A stretch of 64,000 bases of DNA from Micromonospora rifamycinica. GTDB taxonomy: Bacteria > Actinomycetota > Actinomycetes > Mycobacteriales > Micromonosporaceae. Position numbers and translations under genes: made by a program. Under the pieces are notes generated by a model that was not told the origin of the DNA, did not search any database, and saw only the letters and a list, made by a program, of their open reading frames with translations. Positions 24,023-32,071 of this stretch are shown here, piece by piece. Every line of letters begins with the position of its first letter. The stretch's first letter is position 1. Location: assembly GCF_900090265.1 (NCBI RefSeq), contig NZ_LT607752.1, positions 6,020,001-6,084,000 on the forward strand, read 5' to 3'.

Positions 24023-26140
24023 TCAGCCGAGGGGATCGACGGTGGTCAGGCGCTGGGTGGCCCGGGACAGCGCCACGTAGAGCGTCCGCACCCCGGAGCC
24101 CGGCTCGGCCCGGATCTCGCCCGGACAGACCAGCACCACCCCGTCGTACTCCATGCCCTTGGCCTGGAGGCTGTCCACCACCTGGAGTCGCGTCCCGCCA
24201 CGGTCGCCCAGCCAGCCGGCGACCTCGTCCCGGCGGGGCACCGGCGTGATCACGCCGACCGTCCCCGCCACCTCGGCGAGCACCGTTTCCACCGCGTCCA
24301 CCGTCGCCGGGGCCAGCTCCGCCGCCGGCACGGTCAGCGCCACCGGATCCACCCCGGTGGACCGCACCGCGCTGGGCAGCTCCAGGTCGGGGTGGATCCG
24401 GCGGATCTCGGCTGCCGCCACCGCGAAGATCTCGGCCGGATTGCGGTAGTTGGTGGTGAGCGTGAACCGGTGCCGCCGTCGCCGGCCCAGCGCCTGGTCC
24501 CGTGCCCGGTCCAGCTCCTCCTGGTCGCCGGTCCAGGCGGTCTGCGCCGGGTCGCCCACCACCGTCCAGGAGGCGATCCGGCCGCGGCGGCCGATCATCC
24601 GCCACTGCATCGGCGAGACGTCCTGCGACTCGTCCACTACCACGTGCGCGTAGTCCCGGTAGTCCTCCGGCCGCTCCCGGGCCGCGGCACGGGCCGCGCG
24701 CTCCCGGTCACCGAACGTGCTCAGCTCCCGGACCCCACCGGCGAGCTGGAACGGATCCCGGCTCGCCCTCTTCGGGCGTACCGGCTTGCCCAGCAGCGCG
24801 TCCAGCTCGTCGAGCAGGGCGATGTCGGCCACCGTCAGCCCCTCGGTGTCCAACGACCGGTACGCCCCGGCCAGCAGCGCGGTCTCCGCCCGGGAGAGGA
24901 CGCCGGCCGCGTACCGGTGCAGCCGCTCCGGTCGGGCCAGCCAGCCCAGCACGTGCCGGGGGTGCAGCCGGGGCCACCAGGCCTTGAGGAACTCCCGGAA
25001 CTCCGGCCGGTCGATGATCTCGTCCTCGAAGGTGGGCTGCTCGGGCAGCCCGGTGACGGCCAGCCGGCGGGCCTGTGTGTACAGCGCGGCGAGCACCCCG
25101 TCGAAGCCGACCCGGCGGACCTCGTTGCGGCGGGCACCCCGGTGCAACGCCCGGTCCCGGATCCGGTCCAACTCGCGCGGCTCCAGCCGCAGCAGCGTCC
25201 CCCGGTAGAGCAGCCGCAGCTCCCGCGGACCGTCCGGCACCGCGTCCCGGGCCGCCCGTTCCAGCACCCGCCGCATCCGCAGCGACCCCTTCACCGCGGC
25301 CACCTCGGGGCCGTCGGTGCGGGTCGCCGACAGGCCGGGGAAGAGCGAGCCCAGCGAGTGCAGGGTGGCGGTCTCCTCGCCCAGCGAGGGCAGCACCGAC
25401 GCGATGTACTCGACGAAGACCGCCGACGGACCGACCACCAGGATGCCGCCGCCGGCGTACCGGCTGCGGTCGGCATAGAGCAGGTACGCCGCCCGGTGCA
25501 GGGCCACCGCCGTCTTCCCGGTGCCCGGCCCGCCGGAGACGATCGTGACTCCCGTGCCGGGGGAGCGGATCACCTCGTCCTGCTCCCGCTGGATGGTGGC
25601 GATGATGTCCCGCATCCCCCGCCCGGTCGCCCTGGACAGGGTCGCCAGCAACGCGCCGTCGCCGACCACCGGCATGTCCGGCGGTGCCGACGCCGGGTCT
25701 AGCAGCTCGTCCTCGATCCGGGTGACCTTCTCACCCGACGAGCTGATGGTGCGTCGCCGTACCACCCCCAGCGGCTCCGCCGGGGTGCCCCGGTAGAAGG
25801 CGGCGGCGGCCGGGGCCCGCCAGTCGACCACCAGCGTCTCGGCGTTCTCGCCGCGGATCCCGAGCCGGCCGACGTGCAGCACCTGACGGTCACGCAGATC
25901 GAGCCGGCCGAAGACCAGCCCCTCGTGCTCGGCGTCCAGCAGGTGCCGACGCTGGGCGGCGTGGAAGACCATGGCGTCCCGCTCCACCAGCGCGCCGAAG
26001 TTGCCGACCCGCGCCAGCCGGTAACCGTCCCGCTCGGCGCGGACGGCCGCCCGGCGCAGTTCGGCGAGCCGGGCGTACACCCGGTCGAGATGCCGTTGTT
26101 CGGCGGCGATCTCCTGTTCCAGGGTGGTCTGGTCGGTCAA
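24023..26140 (-). CDS. HelD-like UvrD-family helicase (RNA polymerase recycling factor)
   Basis: The 705-aa protein starts at TTG 26140, with AGGAG at good spacing. An N-terminal helical hairpin (about 1-60) is followed by VDWRAPAAAAFYRG, a signature shared by HelD proteins, Walker A GGPGTGKT at residues 203-210, Walker B VVVDESQDVS, and motif V/VI segments SLQAKGMEYDGVV and YVALSRATQRL. Actinobacterial HelD/HelR displaces stalled or rifamycin-bound RNA polymerase from DNA. Whether this copy protects from rifamycins is unknown. Upstream lies the CRISPR-like cluster. Confidence 0.88.
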   Translation of the reverse strand: MTDQTTLEQEIAAEQRHLDRVYARLAELRRAAVRAERDGYRLARVGNFGALVERDAMVFHAAQRRHLLDAEHEGLVFGRLDLRDRQVLHVGRLGIRGENAETLVVDWRAPAAAAFYRGTPAEPLGVVRRRTISSSGEKVTRIEDELLDPASAPPDMPVVGDGALLATLSRATGRGMRDIIATIQREQDEVIRSPGTGVTIVSGGPGTGKTAVALHRAAYLLYADRSRYAGGGILVVGPSAVFVEYIASVLPSLGEETATLHSLGSLFPGLSATRTDGPEVAAVKGSLRMRRVLERAARDAVPDGPRELRLLYRGTLLRLEPRELDRIRDRALHRGARRNEVRRVGFDGVLAALYTQARRLAVTGLPEQPTFEDEIIDRPEFREFLKAWWPRLHPRHVLGWLARPERLHRYAAGVLSRAETALLAGAYRSLDTEGLTVADIALLDELDALLGKPVRPKRASRDPFQLAGGVRELSTFGDRERAARAAARERPEDYRDYAHVVVDESQDVSPMQWRMIGRRGRIASWTVVGDPAQTAWTGDQEELDRARDQALGRRRRHRFTLTTNYRNPAEIFAVAAAEIRRIHPDLELPSAVRSTGVDPVALTVPAAELAPATVDAVETVLAEVAGTVGVITPVPRRDEVAGWLGDRGGTRLQVVDSLQAKGMEYDGVVLVCPGEIRAEPGSGVRTLYVALSRATQRLTTVDPLG

Positions 26141-26277
26141 CGTACCGGCTCCTGTGCGACGGCGACGCCGGGCACGGGTGCATGCCAGGCGGAATGAGGG
26201 TACGGGCAGCCGCCCACCCCGCGTCGGGCCGATACCCGTCCGGCGACCTCCGCCACCTCCGGGCGACGTCGGCACCG

Positions 26278-26433
26278 GCCCTGCCCACGGGTGCGCGGTG
26301 CCGACTTCGGGTCATTCCAGATGGTGGACCAGTCGTCCGCCCCTGCCCCGCCCACGCCTGCGCGGGGCCGACGACGACCCCCGTTTCGACTGGCAGGCCG
26401 CCGAAGCCCCGCCCACGCGTGCGCGGGGCCGAC
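26278..26433 (-). CRISPR. Orphan CRISPR-like mini-array, type I-E-like repeats
   Basis: Three 28-nt repeats lie at 26278-26305, 26345-26372 and 26406-26433. The last two differ at one position; the first differs from the last at three. Read on the minus strand each begins GTCGGCCCCGCGCA and contains a CCCGCG/CGTGGG stem, as in actinobacterial type I-E repeats. Spacers are 39 and 33 nt (33 is typical for I-E) and unrelated to each other. The degenerate copy would be the trailer end. A weaker match at 26212-26233 may be a further decayed copy. No cas genes are in the window, so a decayed or orphan array is most likely. Confidence 0.45.
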
Positions 26434-26486
26434 GGCCGGGCGTGGACCGGCGCGGGGCGGGGGTTGTGCGGTGCCCGCCGGGTGGC

Positions 26487-27452
26487 TCAGGCGGCGGCCG
26501 TGCGGTGGCCCGGGGCGTCGGCGGGGCGGCGGGCGGACGTCCGACCGGCGGGGACGGCGGTCAGCACCCGGTGGAGCACCCCGGCGAGGGCGGCGTTCAC
26601 CTCGTCCGGACGCTCCATCATCAGCATGTGTCCGGCCCCCGGGCAGACGGTCAGCTCGGTGGCCGGCAGCGCTGCCGCGATCGACTCGGCGCACGGCGGC
26701 GGGGTGAGCCGGTCCCGGTCGCCGACCAGCGCCGCCGCCGGCAGGTGCGCCAGCGCGGCGAGGGTGTCGAGCCGGTGCTGGGCGCCGATCGAGGCGCGGA
26801 AACCGCCGATCGAACGCAGCGAGGCGCGGGCCACCGCCGAGGTGACCAGGCGGATGTCGGAGCCGGAGCAGTGGTCGCCGAAGAGCATCCACCGGATGCT
26901 CGGGGCCAGGGCGCGCAGCAAGGGGCGGGGTGGCCGCCATGAGCCGCACCGGGCCAGCACCCCGGCCCCGGTGGTCTCGGCGACCCGGATCAGCCGGGCG
27001 ATCCGGGGCGACAGGCCGTACGCGGTGTGCGTGTGCCCCTCGGCGGTGGTGGAGACGAACACCAGACCGGCCGTACGGGCGGCGAAGTCGGCCGGGTGCC
27101 GGTGGGCGTACTCCATCACCGTCATCCCGCCCATCGAGTGCCCGACGAGCACCACCGGCCCGGTCGGGGCCACCTCGTCGACCACCGCCGCGAGGTCGTC
27201 GCCGAGCTGGGCCAGGGTCGCCGTACGCAGCGCCATGCAGCTCGACCGGCCGTGCCCACGGGCGTCGTAGCTGACCACCCGGACCCGGTCGCCGAACCGG
27301 TCAAGCAGGTCGGCGCGCTGCCGGTGCCAGGCCCGACCGTCCAGCGTCCAGCCGTGCAGCAGGATCACGGTGGCCTCCGCGTCGGCCGGGCCGCTCACCT
27401 CGACGTGCAGGCGTACCCCGTCGGGCAGCCGCAGCTCCCGTTGATCCGGCAT
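26487..27452 (-). CDS. Alpha/beta hydrolase
   Basis: The 321-aa protein starts at ATG 27452 behind GAGGAGG. The nucleophile elbow is GHSMGG, the oxyanion segment LLHGWTLDGRAW, the acid is in LVGDRDRLTPP and the catalytic His in GAGHMLMMERPDEV. The family covers esterases, epoxide hydrolases and haloperoxidases; the substrate cannot be inferred. The gene is divergent from the carbonic anhydrase. Confidence 0.88.
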   Translation of the reverse strand: MPDQRELRLPDGVRLHVEVSGPADAEATVILLHGWTLDGRAWHRQRADLLDRFGDRVRVVSYDARGHGRSSCMALRTATLAQLGDDLAAVVDEVAPTGPVVLVGHSMGGMTVMEYAHRHPADFAARTAGLVFVSTTAEGHTHTAYGLSPRIARLIRVAETTGAGVLARCGSWRPPRPLLRALAPSIRWMLFGDHCSGSDIRLVTSAVARASLRSIGGFRASIGAQHRLDTLAALAHLPAAALVGDRDRLTPPPCAESIAAALPATELTVCPGAGHMLMMERPDEVNAALAGVLHRVLTAVPAGRTSARRPADAPGHRTAAA

Positions 27453-27587
27453 CGCCACCTCCTCAGGCACCCCGGAACCCATCGACCGGCATGACCCGGC
27501 TACCCGCCCGGAGTGCGCGCCAACCGTGCCGGTGCGAAGATTCCCGACCCGGCTGCGCGCGGCCGGCGCGGCGACCAGGCTGGGGGC

Positions 27588-28202
27588 ATGCCCCGTTCAC
27601 CCGCCCGACCTGCCCGGACGCCCCGGGCGGCGCTGGCCGAGCTGCTCACCGGCAACCGTCGTTTCGTCAGTGGCCGTCCCGTCCACGGCCACGACGTCAC
27701 CGCCGCCGCGGCGGTCGCCTCGGGCGACCAGCAGCCGTACGCGGTGCTGCTCGGCTGCATCGACTCGCGGGTGCCGCTGGAGGCGATCTTCGACCAGACC
27801 TTCGGGTCGATCTGCGTGATCCGCACCGGGGCGCACGTGCTGGACCGGGCCGTGCGGGGATCGATCGAGTTCGTGGTGGAGCAGCTCGGGGTGACCCTGG
27901 TGATGGTGCTCGGGCACGAGCGGTGCGGGGCGGTCGCCTCGACCGTGGAGAGCCTGCGCACCGGGCGGCGGCCGGACGGCGACCTGGGGTACGTGGTCGA
28001 CCGGATCACCCCGGCGGTGACCGACGTGGGTCCGTACCATCCGGCCGTGCACCCCCTGGCGGTCCGCCGGCACGTGCGCCGCACGGTGCGGGCGCTGCGC
28101 ACCGACGAGCTGCTGACCGGCCCGGTCGCGGCGGGGACTCTCGACATCGTCGGCGCCCTCTACGACCTGGACACCGGCGAGGTCACCCTGCTCGACCCCT
28201 GA
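27588..28202 (+). CDS. Beta-type carbonic anhydrase
   Basis: The 204-aa protein has the zinc ligands Cys57 and the Asp59-Arg dyad in LGCIDSRVPLE, plus His110 and Cys113 in GHERCGAV. It interconverts CO2 and bicarbonate, supplying bicarbonate for carboxylases. The ATG at 27588 was chosen as first of the conserved N-terminal helix (RAALAELLTGNRRFVSG). No signal peptide is visible. Confidence 0.92.
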   Translation: MPRSPARPARTPRAALAELLTGNRRFVSGRPVHGHDVTAAAAVASGDQQPYAVLLGCIDSRVPLEAIFDQTFGSICVIRTGAHVLDRAVRGSIEFVVEQLGVTLVMVLGHERCGAVASTVESLRTGRRPDGDLGYVVDRITPAVTDVGPYHPAVHPLAVRRHVRRTVRALRTDELLTGPVAAGTLDIVGALYDLDTGEVTLLDP

Positions 28203-28254
28203 CACGGGCACCGCACCGCGCCGCTCTGCTGCCCGGGGACCGCGTGCCGGGCAT

Positions 28255-28326
28255 GATCGTCCTGGATCCAGGTTGTAGTGGTCTCCTGCGTGATGGAGGG
28301 GACTACAACCTGGATCCAGGACGATC
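28255..28326. repeat. Perfect 25-bp inverted repeat between convergent genes (family with 61492-61563)
   Basis: Arms 28255-28279 and 28302-28326 match over 25 bp; the arm reads GATCGTCCTGGATCCAGG then TTGTAGT. The loop is 22 nt. It begins 53 nt after the carbonic anhydrase stop, and the opposing gene ends at 28478. A relative with the same layout and the GGTTGTAGTGG core occurs at 61492-61563. Confidence 0.85.
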
Positions 28327-28420
28327 TTCACGGCGCGATCATGGCGGCGCGAATCGTCGGGGCGCGATGGTGGCGGGGGTGGGGGTGCGGGGGTGCGGGG
28401 GGTGGGGGGTGGGGGGAAGC

Positions 28421-28458
28421 AGGAACCGCCCGCCGGGGTGACCCGGCGGGCGGTTCCT
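28421..28458 (-). terminator. Strong hairpin downstream of the 109-aa protein gene
   Basis: Arm AGGAACCGCCCGCCGGG at 28421-28437 pairs with 28442-28458. It lies 20 nt beyond the minus-strand stop at 28478. No U-tract. Confidence 0.7.
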
Positions 28459-28477
28459 GAGGTGGCTCGGGAGGGAC

Positions 28478-28807
28478 TCAGCCCTCGAAGACGCCGGCCT
28501 CGACGAGACGCTTCTCGGTCTTGTCCCAGCCGTCGCCCGGGTGGGCGGCGGCGAGGTTGTTGATCTCGGCACGGATCTTGGCGGCGTGACCGGCGCCGGC
28601 CAGCACCCGGATCTCCTCGACGAAGGCGTCGGAGTCGGTACGCAGGTGCGCGGTCTTGCCGTTGGTCAGGTTCCGCACGTAGGCGTGCTTGCCGCCGTTG
28701 AGCGGGATGAGGTACTTGAACTCGCCCAGCACGCTGAGGGCGCCACCCTGGCCAGCCTGGCCGGCCCGGACTGACGCGCGCGCGGTCTTAGAGGTGTTGC
28801 TCGCCAC
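28478..28807 (-). CDS. Small conserved-looking protein, unknown function
   Basis: The 109-aa product starts at GTG 28807, with AAGGAG 8 nt upstream. After a basic, disordered N-terminus (SNTSKTARASVRAGQAGQGG) comes a compact domain with YLIPLNGGKHAYVRNL, TAHLRTDSDAFVEEIRVL and a C-terminal helix containing DGWDKTEKRLVEAGVFEG. No family is recognised. It is monocistronic with its own terminator; third-position GC is fully actinomycete-like, so it is a real gene. Confidence 0.8.
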   Translation of the reverse strand: MASNTSKTARASVRAGQAGQGGALSVLGEFKYLIPLNGGKHAYVRNLTNGKTAHLRTDSDAFVEEIRVLAGAGHAAKIRAEINNLAAAHPGDGWDKTEKRLVEAGVFEG

Positions 28808-29126
28808 GGAGATGCTCCTTGCAAGACGTACGGGAGGACGGAAACGTCCGGGGGCTGTAGCGGGCGACGCCCGGGTCGGGCCTCGGCCCCGCGAAGTGGT
28901 GCGACGGCGCAGAACCGCCCAGAGAAATATACACGACCACGATGCCTGGCAGCTCATCGTGCCCGTCGGAGAGCACAACCGGAGTCACCGGTCCGGGTAT
29001 TTCCCGGCGGCGAATTTTCCGATTCCCTGGCGCACCATCCGTCACAGCAGTCATCATGTGTGGCAACAGCCACTCGGGTGGTCGAGGTCGTAGGGGAAGA
29101 CGCACCTCGCTCTCCGGGAGGTCACC
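28808..29126. other. 319-nt divergent gap
   Basis: It separates the 109-aa protein gene (minus) from the DUF3145 gene (plus). An AT-rich patch GAAATATACACGA at about 28923-28936 is the best candidate promoter core, but the pair of hexamers is not clear. Confidence 0.45.
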
Positions 29127-29615
29127 GTGCCAACGCGTGGCGTCGTATACGTCCACTCGACCCCGCTCGCCGTGTGCTCACACGTCGAGTGGGCGATCGC
29201 GCGCGTTCTCGCCGCGCCGGTCAACCTGCACTGGACGGCCCAGCCCGTCGATCCCGGCGCCCGCCGGGCCGAGTGCGGATGGACCGGTCGCCCGGGGACG
29301 GGTGCCGAGCTGGCTGCTGCCCTGAGGCAGTGGCCCATGATCCGTTTCGAGGTGACCGAGGAACCCAGCGCGGGCGCGGACGGCGAGCGCTTCATGCACG
29401 TGCCCGGCCGGGGTCTGTTCCGGGCCACGGTGGGCGTAGCCGGGGACATCCAGCTCGGCGAGGACCGGCTGCGCAGCATCATGGCCTCGGTCCGCCCGGA
29501 GGCGCTGGCGCACGCTCTCGACAAGGCGATGGGCACCGCCTGGGACGCCGAGCTGGAGCCCTACCGCTACGCCGGGGACGGCGCGCCGGTGACCCTGCTC
29601 ACCCGGGTCGGCTGA
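29127..29615 (+). CDS. DUF3145 family protein
   Basis: The 162-aa protein matches the actinobacterial DUF3145 family: VVYVHSTPLAVCSHVEWAI at the start, WTAQPV, and later DIQLGEDRLRSIMAS and EPYRYAGDGAPVTLL. The family is nearly universal in actinomycetes and has no assigned function. The GTG start follows GGGAGG at good spacing. Confidence 0.9.
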   Translation: MPTRGVVYVHSTPLAVCSHVEWAIARVLAAPVNLHWTAQPVDPGARRAECGWTGRPGTGAELAAALRQWPMIRFEVTEEPSAGADGERFMHVPGRGLFRATVGVAGDIQLGEDRLRSIMASVRPEALAHALDKAMGTAWDAELEPYRYAGDGAPVTLLTRVG

Positions 29616-29786
29616 CCGCAGCCCCGTCGGTCTCACCCCCCCACCGGTCTCACCCCCCACCGGTCTCACCCCCCTGGTCTCACCCCGTCGGTCTCACCCC
29701 CGGCACCAGTGCCGATGACGATCCGGCTGACCGCGCCGACGACTGGGTTCCGTGCCGGTTGCTCCGCCTGGGCGCAATGTCTCCGC

Positions 29787-29840
29787 GGAGAGCGTTATGC
29801 CTGCCCGTCATATTTATGACGGGCAGGCATAACGCTCTCC
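29787..29840. repeat. Perfect 25-bp hairpin with 4-nt loop
   Basis: Arms 29787-29811 and 29816-29840 are exactly complementary (GGAGAGCGTTATGCCTGCC then CGTCAT) with loop ATTT. It is unusually long, perfect and AT-richer than its surroundings. It could terminate the DUF3145 transcript, extrude as a cruciform, or bind a dimeric protein. Confidence 0.9.
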
Positions 29841-30050
29841 AGGAAGTCGTACCCCCGAGCACGCCACGGCCGGTGGAATGGCCCGGTGACCGTGTCCCGG
29901 TTGGCGGCACCGACGCCGAGGCGGCGGCCGGGACGACGCCGACGTGGAGCCCGGTTACCATGTCCCGGGTTGGCGGGGCATGTCCGTCACACGAGCGGCC
30001 GAACTCGAGGTGGGCATCCTGGACCACCGACCCGGGTGAGGGTGGCCGTC

Positions 30051-30133
30051 GACCGAGCGGCCGGGTGGCCGCCGACCGAGCGGCCGGGTGGCCGCCGACC
30101 GAGCGGCCGGGTGGCCGCCGACCGAGCGGCCGG
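30051..30133. repeat. 23-nt tandem repeat, 3.6 copies
   Basis: Identical head-to-tail copies of a 23-nt unit starting GACCGAGCGGCCGGGTGG begin at 30051, 30074, 30097 and 30120 (last partial). The unit is not a multiple of three and is not coding. Confidence 0.85.
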
Positions 30134-30271
30134 TCCGGGTGAATCCGCTCACCCTGCCCGGCCGCGTCCCGCCCGGGGCACGCCGGGGAGCCGGACACCC
30201 GGTCGGGGACAGGCACGCCGCCCCCACCGCCTGACCTGGCCGGGTTGCCGCTGATCTTCGGCGGGGGTTGG

Positions 30272-32002
30272 ATGGGCCGGGTGCCGATCTCCCCGCGACG
30301 TGCCGGCGTCGCCGTCGCCGCCCTGACCGCGCTGCTCGCCTCCGGATGTGCGGGGGAGGGGCAGCTTCCCGCGCCGGTCCTGTCCGGGGCCGCCCCCACA
30401 GCCAGCCCGACCGCCGCCGCGCCCACCGCCGACGACCCGGCCGGTCGGGCCGCCGCGCTGGCCGGCGCGCTCGGCGACGAGGACCTCGTCGGCCAGGTGC
30501 TGATGCCGTACGCCTACGGCAGCTCGGCGACCACGGTGACGCCCGGCTCGGCCGCCGGCAACCAGGCCCTCGCCGGGGTCGACACCCCCGCCGAGATGAT
30601 CGCGAAGTACCGGCTCGGCGGGTTGATCCTGGTCGGCTTCAGCGCCGACGACCCCACCTCCGGCAACCAGTCCACCACCAACGTCGACAACCCGGCCCAG
30701 GTGAAGAAGCTGACCACCGGGCTACGCGAGGCCGCCGGCAAGCTGGCCGCCGGCCCGGCGCCGTTCCTGGTCGGCACCGACCAGGAGTACGGCGTGGTCA
30801 CCCGGATCACCGACGGGGTGACCGCGCTGCCCAGCGCGCTCGCCGCCGGGGCAGCCGACGACCCGGCCCGGACCGAGGCAGCCTGGAAGGCCGCCGGCAC
30901 CGAGCTGGCCGCAATGGGGGTGAACCTGGACTTCGCGCCGGTCGCCGACGTCCTCGCCACCCGCAGCACGGTGATCGGCTCGCGGTCCTTCGGCGCCGAC
31001 CCGAAGCGGGCCGCCGCGCAGGTCGCGGGCGCGGTCCAGGGGCTGCAGAGCGCCGGGGTGGCGGCCAGCGTCAAGCACTTCCCCGGGCACGGGCTCAGCG
31101 CCGCCGACTCGCACCAGGAGGTCCCGGTGGTGGCGCAGCCCCGGGCCGAGTTGGACAGTGTCGCCTTCCCGCCGTTCCGGGCCGGGATCGACGCCGGGGC
31201 GATGGCGGTCATGTCGGCGCACCTCGACGTCACCGCTGTCGACCCGGGCACCCCGGCCACCTTCTCCCGCAAGCTGCTCACCGACGTGCTGCGGGGCGAG
31301 CTGGGCTTCCAGGGGGTGGTGATCACCGACGGGATGAACATGCCGCCGGCCAAGCGGTACCCGCCGGGGGAGGCGGCGGTGAAGGCCCTGCTCGCCGGCA
31401 ACGACCTGATCCTGATGACCCCGAACGTCGGCCAGGCGTACGACGGGCTGCTGGCCGCGCTCCGCGACGGCTCGCTGCCCCGGGAGCGGCTGGTGACGGC
31501 GGTCACCCGGGTGTTGACCATGAAGTTCCGGCTCGCCGACCGGCCGACGCCGGCCATGACCACGCTCGACAGCGCCCCGCACCGGGCCGCCGCCGCCGAG
31601 CTGGCTGCCGCGGCGGTCACCCAGCTGCGCGGGAAGTGCGGCGCGGCGGTGTCCGGCCCGGTCAGCGTCACCACCTCCGACGGGCGGGACAAGACCCGGG
31701 CGGCGCTCACCGCGGCGTTGACCGCCGCGGGCGTACGGGTGGTGTCGAAGGGCGGCACCCGGGTCCACCTGGTCGGCTACGGGGACGGGCCGAAGGACCT
31801 GGCGGCCGGCGCGGCGGTGACGGTGGCGATGGACACCCCGTACGTGCTGGAGAAGGCGACCTCGCCGACCCTGCTGGCCACCTACTCGTCCAGCCGGGCG
31901 TCGATGACCGCGCTCGCCGCGGTGCTGGCCGGCAAGGCGAAGCCGACCGGGCGTTCCCCGGTGCCGCTGACCGGGCTGCCCGCCACGAGTTGCGCGAGCT
32001 GA
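30272..32002 (+). CDS. Glycoside hydrolase family 3 lipoprotein (NagZ-like)
   Basis: The 576-aa protein has a lipoprotein signal ending LLASGC, a Thr/Ala/Pro linker and a GH3 catalytic barrel. KHFPGHG and the catalytic-aspartate motif ITDGMNM are as in beta-N-acetylhexosaminidases; the NagZ-type His-Asp acid/base pair falls in KHFPGHGLSAADSHQ. An extra C-terminal domain follows. As a membrane lipoprotein it acts outside the cell, probably on N-acetylglucosaminyl linkages of peptidoglycan or chitin-like glycans. Starts at 30245 (TTG) and 30281 (GTG) are alternatives. It ends 70 nt from the convergent PIG-L gene. Confidence 0.88.
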   Translation: MGRVPISPRRAGVAVAALTALLASGCAGEGQLPAPVLSGAAPTASPTAAAPTADDPAGRAAALAGALGDEDLVGQVLMPYAYGSSATTVTPGSAAGNQALAGVDTPAEMIAKYRLGGLILVGFSADDPTSGNQSTTNVDNPAQVKKLTTGLREAAGKLAAGPAPFLVGTDQEYGVVTRITDGVTALPSALAAGAADDPARTEAAWKAAGTELAAMGVNLDFAPVADVLATRSTVIGSRSFGADPKRAAAQVAGAVQGLQSAGVAASVKHFPGHGLSAADSHQEVPVVAQPRAELDSVAFPPFRAGIDAGAMAVMSAHLDVTAVDPGTPATFSRKLLTDVLRGELGFQGVVITDGMNMPPAKRYPPGEAAVKALLAGNDLILMTPNVGQAYDGLLAALRDGSLPRERLVTAVTRVLTMKFRLADRPTPAMTTLDSAPHRAAAAELAAAAVTQLRGKCGAAVSGPVSVTTSDGRDKTRAALTAALTAAGVRVVSKGGTRVHLVGYGDGPKDLAAGAAVTVAMDTPYVLEKATSPTLLATYSSSRASMTALAAVLAGKAKPTGRSPVPLTGLPATSCAS

Positions 32003-32018
32003 CCCCCTGACACCGGTG

Positions 32019-32054
32019 TGGCCGGCCGCCGACGGAGGTCGACGACCGGCCACG
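32019..32054. terminator. Hairpin between convergent GH3 and PIG-L genes
   Basis: Arms 32019-32026 and 32047-32054 (GTGGCCGG/CCGGCCAC) flank a 20-nt loop in a 69-nt convergent gap. Confidence 0.45.
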
Positions 32055-32071
32055 GCCGGTGCGGTGGTGGG

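Larger units (their letters stand above)
29616..30271. other. 656-nt gap with three kinds of repeats
   Basis: From 29630 to 29700 it holds several GTCTCACCCCC-type direct repeats. The perfect hairpin at 29787-29840 and the 23-nt tandem repeats at 30051-30133 are listed separately. No open frame here has convincing coding bias. Downstream must lie the GH3 gene promoter, which I could not pinpoint. Confidence 0.6.

Noticed and set aside
30051..30133. Possible CRISPR array
   Set aside because: The 23-nt units are contiguous, with no spacers, so this is a simple tandem repeat.
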